From an uncultured Candidatus Melainabacteria bacterium (lineage in GTDB: Bacteria > Cyanobacteriota > Vampirovibrionia > Gastranaerophilales > Gastranaerophilaceae): a stretch of 16,573 nt of DNA. The stretch covers positions 1-16,573 of the forward strand of contig CAKURL010000034.1 of assembly GCA_934675685.1 (NCBI GenBank). The letters are read 5' to 3'. Numbering within the stretch: the first letter of the stretch is position 1; each line of letters starts with the position of its first letter. A model generated the notes under the pieces. The model made no database searches, was not told the origin of the DNA, and saw only the letters and a program-made list of their open reading frames with translations. Both the position numbers and the translations under genes were made by a program. Positions 6,956-15,100 of this stretch are shown here, in pieces.

Positions 6956-7201
6956 ATGAAGGGATTCTATCTAGTTGCTTTAATGGGCTTAATTTTAAAT
7001 CTATTTAACGTTACTTTTGCGTCGACAAGAAATTATGACTATGTCTACGAAGCTCCAAAAAAACCATCTTTGTGGACAAATGGGCTTTATGTCGGGATTT
7101 CAGGAGGCTGCATTTATGCTCCTTCTCCTTCAAAATTAAAAAACAAAAGCCATAGGGCAAGAACCGCCGCAAACAATAGACAATATAGCAATTATCAATA
7201 A
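6956..7201 (+). CDS. Small exported protein, unknown function (81 aa)
   Basis: The product starts with a clear signal peptide: MKGF, a hydrophobic core (YLVALMGLILNLF) and a likely signal peptidase I site after NVTFA (residue 22). The mature part is about 59 residues and basic, with a Tyr-rich start (NYDYVYEAPKKP) and LWTNGLYVGISGG (39-51). That segment resembles the first strand of an outer-membrane beta-barrel, but the protein then ends in a Lys/Arg/Asn-rich tail. It is too short for a barrel, so it is either a true small envelope protein or the stub of a shortened one. AAGGA (about 6944-6948) supports the ATG at 6956 rather than the in-frame ATG at 6929. The next exported small protein starts 37 bases after the stop codon, so the two are probably co-transcribed. 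Confidence 0.65.
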   Translation: MKGFYLVALMGLILNLFNVTFASTRNYDYVYEAPKKPSLWTNGLYVGISGGCIYAPSPSKLKNKSHRARTAANNRQYSNYQ

Positions 7202-7238
7202 ATTTTGGAATTAAAAAGCATTAAAAAAGGGGGCAAAA

Positions 7239-7541
7239 ATGAAGAGTAAAAAATTATTATGCTTTGCTTTGTTGGGTTGCATAGTTTTTTCAATAAACAT
7301 CGCAAGCGCAAAATCCCATGACAATTTTAAAAAAAATAGAAGCCGTGTAACTGTAAGCTATAACAATTTCTATCAAACTCCGCCAAGAAGGGGGCCCATG
7401 ATGGCGCCACCTCCACCTCCTTCTATGCGCCATTTTGACAGAGGTTTTGGCTACCCTTGCCAAAGAAGGTGCTATATGGGCTCTCCTTGCTCCGGCTTTT
7501 TTGGCTCTGGCTTGAATTTTGGCTTTAATATTTCGATTTAA
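7239..7541 (+). CDS. Small exported Pro/Gly/Cys-containing protein, unknown function (100 aa)
   Basis: The N-terminus MKSKKLLCFALLGCIVFSINIASA is a typical signal peptide with an Ala-Ser-Ala cleavage site at residue 24. LLGC at 11-14 looks like a lipobox but lies early, and hydrophobic residues follow it, so peptidase I cleavage is likelier. The mature part has a basic start, VSYNNFYQTPPRRGP, a Met/Pro run (MMAPPPPPSM, 54-63), and a Gly/Phe-rich C-terminus with three cysteines (74, 78, 84) ending GLNFGFNISI. The family is not recognised. AAAGGGGG five bases before the ATG is a strong ribosome binding site, suggesting good expression. It follows the other small secreted protein by 37 bases, and a terminator closes the pair at 7584-7608. 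Confidence 0.7.
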   Translation: MKSKKLLCFALLGCIVFSINIASAKSHDNFKKNRSRVTVSYNNFYQTPPRRGPMMAPPPPPSMRHFDRGFGYPCQRRCYMGSPCSGFFGSGLNFGFNISI

Positions 7542-7583
7542 TTCTTTCCATCAATATAATTTCTATATGCACTTTGTATCCAA

Positions 7584-7608
7584 AAGCGAGATTGAAAAAA
7601 TCTCGCTT
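7584..7608 (+). terminator. Terminator after the small secreted-protein pair
   Basis: AAGCGAGATT (7584-7593) pairs perfectly with AATCTCGCTT (7599-7608) around a GAAAA loop and is followed by CTTTATTTC, an imperfect T-rich tail. Confidence 0.65.
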
Positions 7609-7627
7609 CTTTATTTCATTTTATTTT

Positions 7628-7636
7628 TGTGATAAT
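7628..7636 (+). promoter_or_regulatory. Extended -10 promoter of alaS
   Basis: TGTGATAAT has the extended -10 form (TGn plus GATAAT, 5 of 6 to consensus). It ends 11 bases before the first alaS ATG, so the transcript should have at most a few leader bases. No Shine-Dalgarno sequence fits in that gap (CTAAAAACATT). Confidence 0.5.
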
Positions 7637-7647
7637 CTAAAAACATT

Positions 7648-10302
7648 ATGATGAAAACAGTTGATGAAATAAGAGAAGGTTTTTTAAAGTTTTTTGAAGA
7701 AAAACATAATTCTACACGTGTTGAAAGCTCGAGCTTGGTTCCAGACAACCCGACTTTGCTTTTGACTAGTGCTGGCATGGTGCAATTTGTGCCATATTAT
7801 CTTGGCCTCGAAGAGCCACCTTTTAAACCAGCAAGAGCATGTTCATGCCAAAAATGTGCTCGCGCAGGCGGAAAAGATTCTGATATCGAAAACGTGGGCA
7901 GAACCCCTCGCCACCATACATTCTTTGAAATGTTGGGGAATTTTGCTTGGGGCGATTATTATAAAAAAGAAGTTATTCCTTGGGCATGGGAATTTGTGAC
8001 AAGCAAAGAATACTTAGGGCTGGATAAAGACAGGCTTTGGGTCACAATTTTTGAAACAGATGACGAAGCCTATGAAATTTGGAAAAATTCAACAGACATC
8101 GACCCAAAAAGAATTATAAGAAAAGGCAAAAAAGACAATTTCTGGGGGCCTCCTGGGCCAACAGGGTCTTGTGGGCCATGTTCTGAAATCCATTATGATC
8201 TCGGTGAGCACTTAAAATGTTCGCCTGATTGCGGAATAGATACTTGCGAATGTGACCGTTGGGTTGAAATCTGGAATATGGTGTTTACTGAACTCTTTCA
8301 AGACGAAGAAGGAAATCAAACTCCTTTGGCAAAGAAAAATGTGGACACTGGCATGGGTCTTGAACGCATTGCTATGGTTTGCCAAGGGGTTGAAAGCACA
8401 TTTGAAACTGATATTTTAAAACATATTATTGATAAAGTTTGTGAAATTTCAGGAAAAAAATATAAAGAAAATGAAAAAACAGATATTTCTTTAAGAATCG
8501 TAACTGACCACGCAAGATGTGTTTCTTTTATGATTGCAGATGGAATCATGCCTTCAAACGAAGGAAGAGGCTATGTTTTAAGAATGATTTTAAGGCGCGC
8601 TTTAAGGCATGGGTACCTTCTTGGGCTAGAATTGCCATTCTTAAAACCAATCATTGAAACTGTGATTGAAAAATATTCTGCGCAATATCCTGAATTAAAG
8701 AAAAATGAGCAAAAAATCTTATCTACTATTTTAAAAGAAGAAGAAAGATTTAAGCTTACTTTGGATAGAGGCTATCAATTAATTGAAGAAGAAATTTCAA
8801 AAGCAAATTCTAAAGACAAAACGATTTCAGGCGAAGTTGCTTTCAAGTTATATGACACTTTTGGTTTCCCTTTTGAATTAACTAAAGAAATTGCTGAAGA
8901 AAAAGGAATTTTAGTGGACGAAGAAGGCTTTAAAAAAGCCATGCAAGAGCAAAAAGATAGAGCTCGCTCTGCTATGCAAAAAGTGACTATCACAGATGAT
9001 CTTGCATATATTAAAAACCCTGAAACCGCTTTTGTAGGCTATGAAGAATATGTTTCTAACTCTAAAATCCTTGCGATTGTGGATTCTGATTGTAAAAATG
9101 TTGAAGCTGCAAAAGATGGCGTTTTTGATATCATCTTAGATAAAACTCCTTTCTACGCAGAATGTGGCGGCCAAATCGGGGATTCTGGTGTTTTAAAAAT
9201 TAATGGTGAAGCTTTAGAGGTCGTAAAGACTTTCAAAGTCCAAAATATCTTTGTTCATAGAACAATTGTTGGCGAAAACGAAATAAAAATAGGGGACGCT
9301 TTAGAAGCCCATATTGATATTTCAAGAAGAAAAGAAATCACAAAGCACCACTCTTTGGCGCACTTACTTCAAGCGGCTTTGCAAAAAGTTTTGGGTGCTG
9401 AAGTCCACCAAGCAGGTTCTTATGTGGAAGAAAACAAGACCAGATATGACTTTACTTTCGACAGAGGCTTAAAACAAGAAGAAATCAAAAAAGTTCAAGA
9501 TTTGATTAATTCTTGGATTAAAAAAGGCTTCAAAAGAACCACAAAAGTGATGTCCTTAGAAGAAGCAAACCAAACAGGCGCTATGGCTTTGTTTGGGGAA
9601 AAATATGGCGACTTTGTTCGAGTTGTTTCTTTTGATTTAGATGGTGAATGCATCTCAAAAGAACTTTGCGCAGGCTGCCACGTTGACAATTCTCTTGAAT
9701 TAAGAAATGCTAAAATCATCTCTGAATCTGCAACTTCTGCAGGTGTTAGGAGAATGGAAGTCGTTTGTTCCGATTCTTGTTTTGAATTGTTAAATTCAAA
9801 ATCAGATGTTTTAGATGATTTATCTAAAACAAACAAGCTCCCTGCAAACGAAATTCAAGATAAAATTAATAAAATGAATGACGAAATAAAAGCTTTGAGC
9901 ACTAAATTAGCTGATCTTGAAGCAAATCAAGCGAAAAATCAATTCAGCTCTTTTGTTTCAAGAGCAAAAGAAAAAGACGGTTCAAGAGTCTTTATTTCAA
10001 AAGTTGAAGAATTCAACCCAAATGCAATTAAAGCGGGCATTGAATTAATGGCTTCAAAACTAGGTAGTTCAGTTGTGGTGCTTTGCTCTATGAAACAAGA
10101 TGGAACTGTTTTTGTAATCGCAAAAGTATCAGACGATTTGACTAAAAAAGTCCAAGCTGGAAAACTTGTGGGCGAAATCACAAGAGCGCTTAAAGGTAAT
10201 GGCGGAGGAAAACCTCAAATGGCGCAAGGCATGGGCAAAACTCAAGAAGGCATAGATGAAATTTTGTTAAACATAGAAAACGAAATTTTGTCTTGTTTAT
10301 AG
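7648..10302 (+). CDS. alaS: Alanyl-tRNA synthetase
   Basis: This class II synthetase charges tRNA-Ala and hydrolyses mischarged Ser- or Gly-tRNA-Ala. Full length at 884 aa. The catalytic core has motif 2 in RHHTFFEMLGNFAWGDY (88-104), WGPPGPTGSCGPCSE (166-180), a Cys-rich loop CSPDCGIDTCECD (191-203), and motif 3 DTGMGLERIA (233-242). The editing domain has its zinc ligands: the HxxxH of HHSLAHLL (His568, His572) and CAGCH (Cys674, His678). A coiled-coil segment (about 750-775) leads to the C-Ala domain, ending GGGKPQMAQGMGK. All editing residues are present, so proofreading should work. The frame opens with two ATGs in a row (7648, 7651), and I cannot tell which is used. There is no ribosome binding site, and the promoter abuts the coding start. 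Confidence 0.97.
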   Translation: MMKTVDEIREGFLKFFEEKHNSTRVESSSLVPDNPTLLLTSAGMVQFVPYYLGLEEPPFKPARACSCQKCARAGGKDSDIENVGRTPRHHTFFEMLGNFAWGDYYKKEVIPWAWEFVTSKEYLGLDKDRLWVTIFETDDEAYEIWKNSTDIDPKRIIRKGKKDNFWGPPGPTGSCGPCSEIHYDLGEHLKCSPDCGIDTCECDRWVEIWNMVFTELFQDEEGNQTPLAKKNVDTGMGLERIAMVCQGVESTFETDILKHIIDKVCEISGKKYKENEKTDISLRIVTDHARCVSFMIADGIMPSNEGRGYVLRMILRRALRHGYLLGLELPFLKPIIETVIEKYSAQYPELKKNEQKILSTILKEEERFKLTLDRGYQLIEEEISKANSKDKTISGEVAFKLYDTFGFPFELTKEIAEEKGILVDEEGFKKAMQEQKDRARSAMQKVTITDDLAYIKNPETAFVGYEEYVSNSKILAIVDSDCKNVEAAKDGVFDIILDKTPFYAECGGQIGDSGVLKINGEALEVVKTFKVQNIFVHRTIVGENEIKIGDALEAHIDISRRKEITKHHSLAHLLQAALQKVLGAEVHQAGSYVEENKTRYDFTFDRGLKQEEIKKVQDLINSWIKKGFKRTTKVMSLEEANQTGAMALFGEKYGDFVRVVSFDLDGECISKELCAGCHVDNSLELRNAKIISESATSAGVRRMEVVCSDSCFELLNSKSDVLDDLSKTNKLPANEIQDKINKMNDEIKALSTKLADLEANQAKNQFSSFVSRAKEKDGSRVFISKVEEFNPNAIKAGIELMASKLGSSVVVLCSMKQDGTVFVIAKVSDDLTKKVQAGKLVGEITRALKGNGGGKPQMAQGMGKTQEGIDEILLNIENEILSCL

Positions 10303-10315
10303 ATTAGTTTGCAGG

Positions 10316-10349
10316 AAAATGGCTCCTTGTTAATTCAAGGAGCCATTTT
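10316..10349. terminator. Strong, possibly two-way terminator between alaS and a convergent gene
   Basis: A perfect 14-bp stem, AAAATGGCTCCTTG (10316-10329) with CAAGGAGCCATTTT (10336-10349) and a 6-nt loop, is followed by T and GTT on the plus strand and by CCTGC on the minus strand. It ends alaS. The A-T flanks could also let it serve the minus-strand gene that stops at 10405. Confidence 0.8.
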
Positions 10350-10404
10350 TGTTACTAGTTGCATGTAAGTAAGTTTGTGATGTAAATTAGCCAACCTTTT
10401 TAAA

Positions 10405-10818
10405 TTATGCGTTTAATGGATTTTCTTTTTTAAGTTGTTGGTTAATTTTTACAGTATCATCAAATTTTTGTTCAATTTTACCTTGTTCTTTGCCGTGGTC
10501 ATGAAGGATTTTATAAGAAGCAAGGTTCAAACCTGCTGTTATGATTGCAGTTGCTGCAAATGCTGCTGGATGTTTTTTAGCAACGGTGCTAATTGTTTCC
10601 AAAACTCCAACGCTTGCTTTTGAAAATGCTTTTACAAATGTTTGAACGCCTTCGTTGCTCATTACTGTTTTAATTCCTTGTTGAGCGAATTTAGGCAATT
10701 TAGAAACGATATCTACACCTGCTACTCTTGCGCCCAATGCAGCTCCTGTTGCGCCTGCCGCCACACCTACTGCGCCCCATTTAGCAGAAGATTTAAGAGT
10801 ATTTTTAAATTTTGCCAT
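10405..10818 (-). CDS. Small Ala/Gly-rich membrane protein, unknown function
   Basis: From the ATG at 10818 the frame gives 137 aa. There is a basic start (MAKFKNTLKSSAKW), an Ala/Gly-rich hydrophobic stretch (WGAVGVAAGATGAALGARVAG, about 14-34), a helical middle, a second hydrophobic stretch (HPAAFAATAIITAGLNLASY, about 83-102) and a charged tail. It is probably membrane-inserted, or its helices associate with the membrane. The family is not recognised. The same frame stays open for at least 40 codons upstream with protein-like sequence, and the ATG has only AAGAG two to three bases before it. I therefore suspect this is the main part of a longer gene starting at 10946 and broken by a -1 shift (next entry). 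It is divergent from the XRE regulator and is probably controlled by it. Confidence 0.65.
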   Translation of the reverse strand: MAKFKNTLKSSAKWGAVGVAAGATGAALGARVAGVDIVSKLPKFAQQGIKTVMSNEGVQTFVKAFSKASVGVLETISTVAKKHPAAFAATAIITAGLNLASYKILHDHGKEQGKIEQKFDDTVKINQQLKKENPLNA

Positions 10819-10946
10819 TTCTCTTGATTTAACATCGTTTAAAGTTGCGTCTCCGTTTGCTAATGCTTTTGCGTAATCTTTTATTTTGAATTTGTAAATG
10901 GAACTCCTGCTGCGCCTAATGCTACTGTTGCTGCTAAGTTTGTCAT
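10819..10946 (-). pseudogene. Frameshifted 5' part of the membrane-protein gene
   Basis: On the minus strand an ATG at 10946 is preceded by AAAGAG at a normal eight-base distance. It encodes MTNLAATVALGAAGVPFTNSK and then a TAA at 10881-10883. Slipping back one base at the AAAA just before the stop (10884-10887) leads into KIKDYAKALANGDATLNDVKSRE, which runs without a break into the Met of the downstream protein. Composition is continuous across the shift. The alternatives are a disabling mutation, a sequencing or assembly error at the short A run, a programmed -1 frameshift, or a 21-aa leader peptide upstream of a separate gene. Confidence 0.55.
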
Positions 10947-10983
10947 AATTAATTCTCTTTATATTCTTTAGTAAATCTTTTGA

Positions 10984-11061
10984 TGTAATATATCAAAAAA
11001 TGAAAAAACTAGATATACTGCTATGTTCAAGCTTAACAAATTGTAATATATCATGAAATGA
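10984..11061. promoter_or_regulatory. Paired operator candidates for the divergent XRE regulator
   Basis: TGTAATATATCA-N2-AAATGA occurs at 10984-11003 and again at 11042-11061, 18 of 20 bases identical, 58 bp apart. The second copy contains the inverted repeat TATCAT-GAA-ATGATA, and the first sits inside TTTTGAT-N7-ATCAAAA. Read on the minus strand, the first copy includes TTGATA, a plausible -35 for the membrane-protein gene. Two spaced sites between divergent genes suit an autoregulating repressor. Confidence 0.5.
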
Positions 11062-11107
11062 TACATCAAGTTTTTCAAAAAAAATGATACAAAACAAAAG
11101 GTATATT

Positions 11108-11428
11108 ATGAATATTAAAAAGCAGCTTGGCGAAAAAATCAAAAGAATAAGAAAAAGTAAAAACATAACCCAAGAACAATTGGCGGAGATGATAGATATA
11201 TCTTCAAGAAATCTCTCGGGTATTGAGCTTGGGAATTATTTCGTGAAAGCTGAAACTTTAGAAAAGATTTTAAAAGCCCTTGATGTGACAACAGAGGAGC
11301 TCTTTTCAAATGACCACCTCAAAGAAAAAGCGGAGCTCATCAAAGAAATCAATCTTCATTTGAAAAAATTTAGTCAAAACAAGGTTGAATGTGTTTATAA
11401 GATTGTGAAATATTTAAATTTTGAATAA
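11108..11428 (+). CDS. XRE-family helix-turn-helix transcriptional regulator
   Basis: The 106-aa product has one Cro/C1-type HTH domain: LGEKIKRIRKSKNITQEQLAEMIDISSRNLSGIELGNYF, about residues 7-45, with the recognition helix around ISSRNLSGIE. LEKILKALDVTTEELF follows, which closes the five-helix domain. The rest (about 69-106) is a short helical tail that may dimerise. AAAAGG at 11096-11101 is six bases before the ATG at 11108, so I prefer it over the in-frame ATG at 11084. It probably represses itself and the divergent membrane protein through the paired repeats between them. Nothing phage-like is visible nearby. It runs convergently into the next gene with 11 bases between them. Confidence 0.88.
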   Translation: MNIKKQLGEKIKRIRKSKNITQEQLAEMIDISSRNLSGIELGNYFVKAETLEKILKALDVTTEELFSNDHLKEKAELIKEINLHLKKFSQNKVECVYKIVKYLNFE

Positions 11429-11439
11429 AAACCTGTGGA

Positions 11440-11766
11440 TTAATATTTTTTTTCGTTTTCAACCATGTTAACCACAGCCCCTTTTATCCCCTTTGCAATG
11501 CCGACTGCCGCAAAAGAGCCAATTATTCCAGCCGCCATGATTCCAACAATATAGCCCATAGATTTTGCAAAATTTATATCTTTAATTTTTTCTCCGAAAG
11601 GGAGCATGGAAGCACAACCGCAAATGAAACCCAGTTGCGCAAATCTTGCAGTCGAATCCGGGCTCAATTGTACGCCTTTGTTTTTTAAAAAAGAAGGATT
11701 GTGCGAATTTTTTGTATTCAGATTTTGCCTTCTTGGCGCGCCATAACCAACACTATTAATTCTCAT
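11440..11766 (-). CDS. Small membrane protein, unknown function
   Basis: The 108-aa product starts with a polar, Asn-rich segment (MRINSVGYGAPRRQN...NPSFLKNKG, about 1-31). This resembles the N-terminal style of many Gastranaerophilales proteins, an impression from memory. Two hydrophobic segments follow: FAQLGFICGCASMLPFG (about 42-58) and MGYIVGIMAAGIIGSFAAVGIA (about 70-91), with a charged end, VENEKKY. AAAAAGG lies about eight bases before the ATG at 11766. A GTG three codons upstream (11775) would overlap that site, so I reject it. Promoter and ribosome binding site together support a real gene. The family is not recognised. The Gly/Ala-rich helices recall the membrane protein at 10405-10818, but I see no clear homology. 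Confidence 0.7.
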   Translation of the reverse strand: MRINSVGYGAPRRQNLNTKNSHNPSFLKNKGVQLSPDSTARFAQLGFICGCASMLPFGEKIKDINFAKSMGYIVGIMAAGIIGSFAAVGIAKGIKGAVVNMVENEKKY

Positions 11767-11801
11767 AGCTTTCACCTTTTTATACCAAACAACACACCTA
11801 G

Positions 11802-11810
11802 ATTATAACA
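11802..11810 (-). promoter_or_regulatory. Extended -10 promoter of the 11440-11766 gene
   Basis: On the minus strand TGTTATAAT is a perfect extended -10 (TGn plus TATAAT). The expected start is near 11795, giving a leader of about 28 bases that includes the ribosome binding site. The -35 (TTTAAA at 16 bp) is weak, as often with extended -10 promoters. Confidence 0.6.
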
Positions 11811-11991
11811 CTAAAAAATTCTTTTTAAAGGGTAAAAAATAATACAAATGAATAAATTTTTTAAAAGTAAAATTATTTTTTTAAACTTAAAACACTCATC
11901 TAAAAATATGATTTAAAATCAATCGCCTACGCATTTTACACGATTTTTCAAAAATTTCAAGTCTTTTGTAAAATTTTGTTAAGACGAAATC

Positions 11992-12019
11992 TTGACCCCC
12001 GCTCTTTAGCCAATATAAT
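11992..12019 (+). promoter_or_regulatory. Main promoter of rpoB-rpoC
   Basis: TTGACC (11992-11997, 5 of 6) and TATAAT (12014-12019, 6 of 6) are 16 bp apart, the best promoter match in the window. Transcription should start near 12026, leaving a leader of about 130 bases before rpoB. Confidence 0.8.
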
Positions 12020-12028
12020 TATATAAGT

Positions 12029-12056
12029 TTGATAAAATGTTGCATTGTGGCATAAA
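12029..12056 (+). promoter_or_regulatory. Possible second rpoB promoter
   Basis: TTGATA (12029-12034), a 16-bp spacer and CATAAA (12051-12056), preceded by TGG, could form a weaker tandem promoter just downstream of the main one. Confidence 0.3.
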
Positions 12057-12060
12057 GTCC

Positions 12061-12091
12061 GCTTTTTTAAGAAAAAACTCTTAAAACAAGC
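12061..12091 (+). other. Hairpin in the rpoB leader
   Basis: GCTTTTTTAAGA (12061-12072) pairs with TCTTAAAA-C-AAGC (12079-12091): a 12-bp stem with one bulged C and loop AAAAAC. No T-run follows, so it is not a terminator. It could act in mRNA stability or translation control of rpoB. The rest of 11776-12154 holds only AT-rich DNA and promoters; I see no gene. Confidence 0.5.
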
Positions 12092-12154
12092 GCAAAATCA
12101 AGCCAAATGCTAGTTTTGAAAATGAAGTAAAATTACATAATTAGAGGTATTTAG

Positions 12155-15100
12155 ATGACATTAACAAGAAAAGCAAGCCGTGTTACTCCTCAGGGGATTC
12201 CAGGAACTCGTCTTACAGATTTACCTGACTTAATCGAAGTTCAAAAGAAATCTTTTGAGCAGTTTTTAAAAGAAGGTTTGAAAGAAGAGTTGCTTTCTTT
12301 TAGCCCAATTAAGGACTACACAGGCAGATTGGAGTTACATTTCTTACCGAATTATACATTTGATAAGCCAAAATACACAATCGAAGAAGCAAGAATCCAT
12401 GACGCAACTTACGCAAAACAATTGAGAGTCATGATGAGACTTGTAAACCGTGATTCCGGTGAAATCAAAGAACAAGAAGTATATATTGGCGATATCCCAA
12501 CACTGACCGACAAAGGTACATTTATCGTTAATGGTGCAGAACGTGTTATCGTTTCTCAAATCGTACGTTCTCCTGGGATTTATTATAAAAAAGAAGTTTC
12601 CCCTACAGGCAAACGTTTATATAACGCGACATTAATTCCAAACCGCGGCGCTTGGCTTAAAATTGAAACAGATTCTAACGACTTAGTTTATGTAAAAATT
12701 GATAAAAATAGAAAAATCTTAGCTACAACTTTATTGAAAGCTTTAGGAATCACTCCTCTTGAAATGGAAACATTGTTCACTCACTTTGATTTCTTAAAGA
12801 AAACGCTTGATAAAGATACAGCGGCGACTACAGACGAAGCTTTAGTTGAAGTTTATAAAAAACTTCGCCCGGGAGACCCAGCGACTCCTCAAGGCGGACG
12901 TTCAATCTTGGAAGCTCGTTTCTTTGACGAAAAGAAATATGACATCGGCCGCGTTGGACGTTACAAATTAAACAAAAAATTAGGTTTAAACTTACCTGAA
13001 ACGCAAAGAACAATCACGATTCAAGATATCGTTGCAGGTATTGAATATTTAATCAACTTAACTTATGACGAAGGTACGCTAGATGACATCGACCATTTAG
13101 GAAATCGTCGTATCCGCTCTGTTGGCGAATTGCTTCAAAACCAATTCAGAGTTGGTTTATCAAGAATTGAAAGAATCGTTAAAGAAAGAATGACTCTTCA
13201 AGATTCTGAAACTTTAACTCCATTAAACCTTTTAAACACAAAACCATTGGTTGCATCTTTAAAAGAATTCTTCGGTTCTTCTCAATTGTCTCAATTTATG
13301 GACCAAACAAACCCACTAGCTGAGCTTACTCACAAACGTCGTATTTCTGCCCTTGGGCCTGGCGGTTTGATGAGAGAAAGAGCAGGGTTTGCTGTTCGTG
13401 ACATTCACCCTTCTCACTATGGCCGTTTGTGCCCTGTTGAAACTCCTGAAGGACCTAACGCAGGTTTGATTAACTCTCTTGCAACCCATGCTCGCGTGAA
13501 CGACTATGGTTTTGTTGAAACTCCTTTCTTTGTAGTAAAAGACGGTCAAGTGACAGACGAAGTTCACTATTTAACAGCAGACGAAGACGAAAACTATCGT
13601 GTAGCTCCTGCAGACATCGAACTTACTCCAGATAGAAAAATCAAAGATTCTTATGTTCCTGTTAGATATCGTTCAGAATTCACAATGGGCGAATCTACAA
13701 AAGTCGACTATGTTGGTGTTTCACCAATCCAAATTATCTCAGTTGCGACATCTTTGATTCCATTTATCGAACACGACGACGCGAACCGTGCATTGATGGG
13801 CTCAAACATGCAACGTCAAGCTGTTCCTCTTTTGGTTACTCAAAGACCTAGAGTAGGTACTGGTTTAGAAGCTCGCGTCGCAAAAGACTCAGGTATGGTG
13901 GCTGTGTCTACTGTTGATGGTGAAGTTGTTAAAGTAATGGGTGAAGAAATCCATATCAAAGACGAAAAAGGAAATATTCACCAATATCAATTATTAAAAT
14001 ATGTTCGCTCAAACCAAGATACTTGTATCAACCAAAAACCTCTTGTAAGAGAAGGGGACAAAGTTAAAGCGGGCGATGTAATTGCAGACGGCGCTTCAAC
14101 AAATATGGGCGAATTATCCTTAGGTAAAAACGTTTTAGTTGCGTATATGCCTTGGGAAGGTTATAACTATGAAGATGCTATTTTGCTTTCTGAAAGATGC
14201 GTTTATGATGACATCTTCACTTCATTACACATTGAAAAATTAGAAATTGACGCACGTCAAACAAAGCTTGGGCCTGAAGAAATCACTCGTGAAATTCCAA
14301 ACGTTTCTGAAGATTCTATTCGCCACCTTGACGAAAGAGGTATCGTTAGAATCGGGGCTAGAGTTTATGCAGACGACGTTTTAGTTGGTAAAATCACTCC
14401 AAAAGGTGAATCTGAACACCCACCGGAAGAAAAATTGTTAAGAGCAATTTTTGCTGAAAAAGCGCGCGATGTTAAAGATAATTCTCTTCGTGTTCCTCAC
14501 GGAGAAGGCGGCCGCGTAGTCGACGTTAAAGTGTTCGACAGAGAAAAAGGCGACGAGCTTCCACCAGGGGCAAACACAGTAATTCGTGTTTATATCGCGC
14601 AAAAACGTAAAGTACAAGTTGGGGACAAATTATCAGGTCGCCACGGTAATAAAGGTATTGTTTCAAGAATTCTTCCAAAAGAAGATATGCCTTTCTTGCC
14701 TGATGGTACTCCTGTTGATATCGTATTGAACCCTCTAGGTGTTCCTTCTCGTATGAACGTTGGTCAAACTTATGAACACTTGCTTGGTTTAGCTTCATAT
14801 TTAACAGGCGAACACTATGAATCTCCATTGTTCGACGAAATGTATGGTGCAAACCAATCTGAAAATAATACCAAAGCAGAACTTTTAAGAGGTATCAAAG
14901 AAAAAGGTATCGATTGGGTTAGAGAAGATGGTAAAGTTACATTGTACGACGGACGTACAGGTGAACCATTCGACGAACCTATCGCTGTTGGTATTTCATA
15001 CATATTGAAACTTGTCCACTTGGTAGACGACAAAATCCACGCTCGTTCTACCGGCCCATACTCATTGGTTACACAACAACCTTTGGGTGGTAAAGCTCAA

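Noticed and set aside
10435..10827. Cys/Phe-rich plus-strand frames opposite the small membrane protein
   Set aside because: The Cys-rich content comes from reading Ala-rich GCA codons backward (TGC); no start signals.
10405..11766. Prophage or integrated element next to a tRNA
   Set aside because: No integrase, attachment repeats or phage structural genes; the nearest tRNA is several kb away.
14526..14852. 108-codon minus-strand frame inside rpoB
   Set aside because: Antisense to universally conserved beta-subunit motifs.
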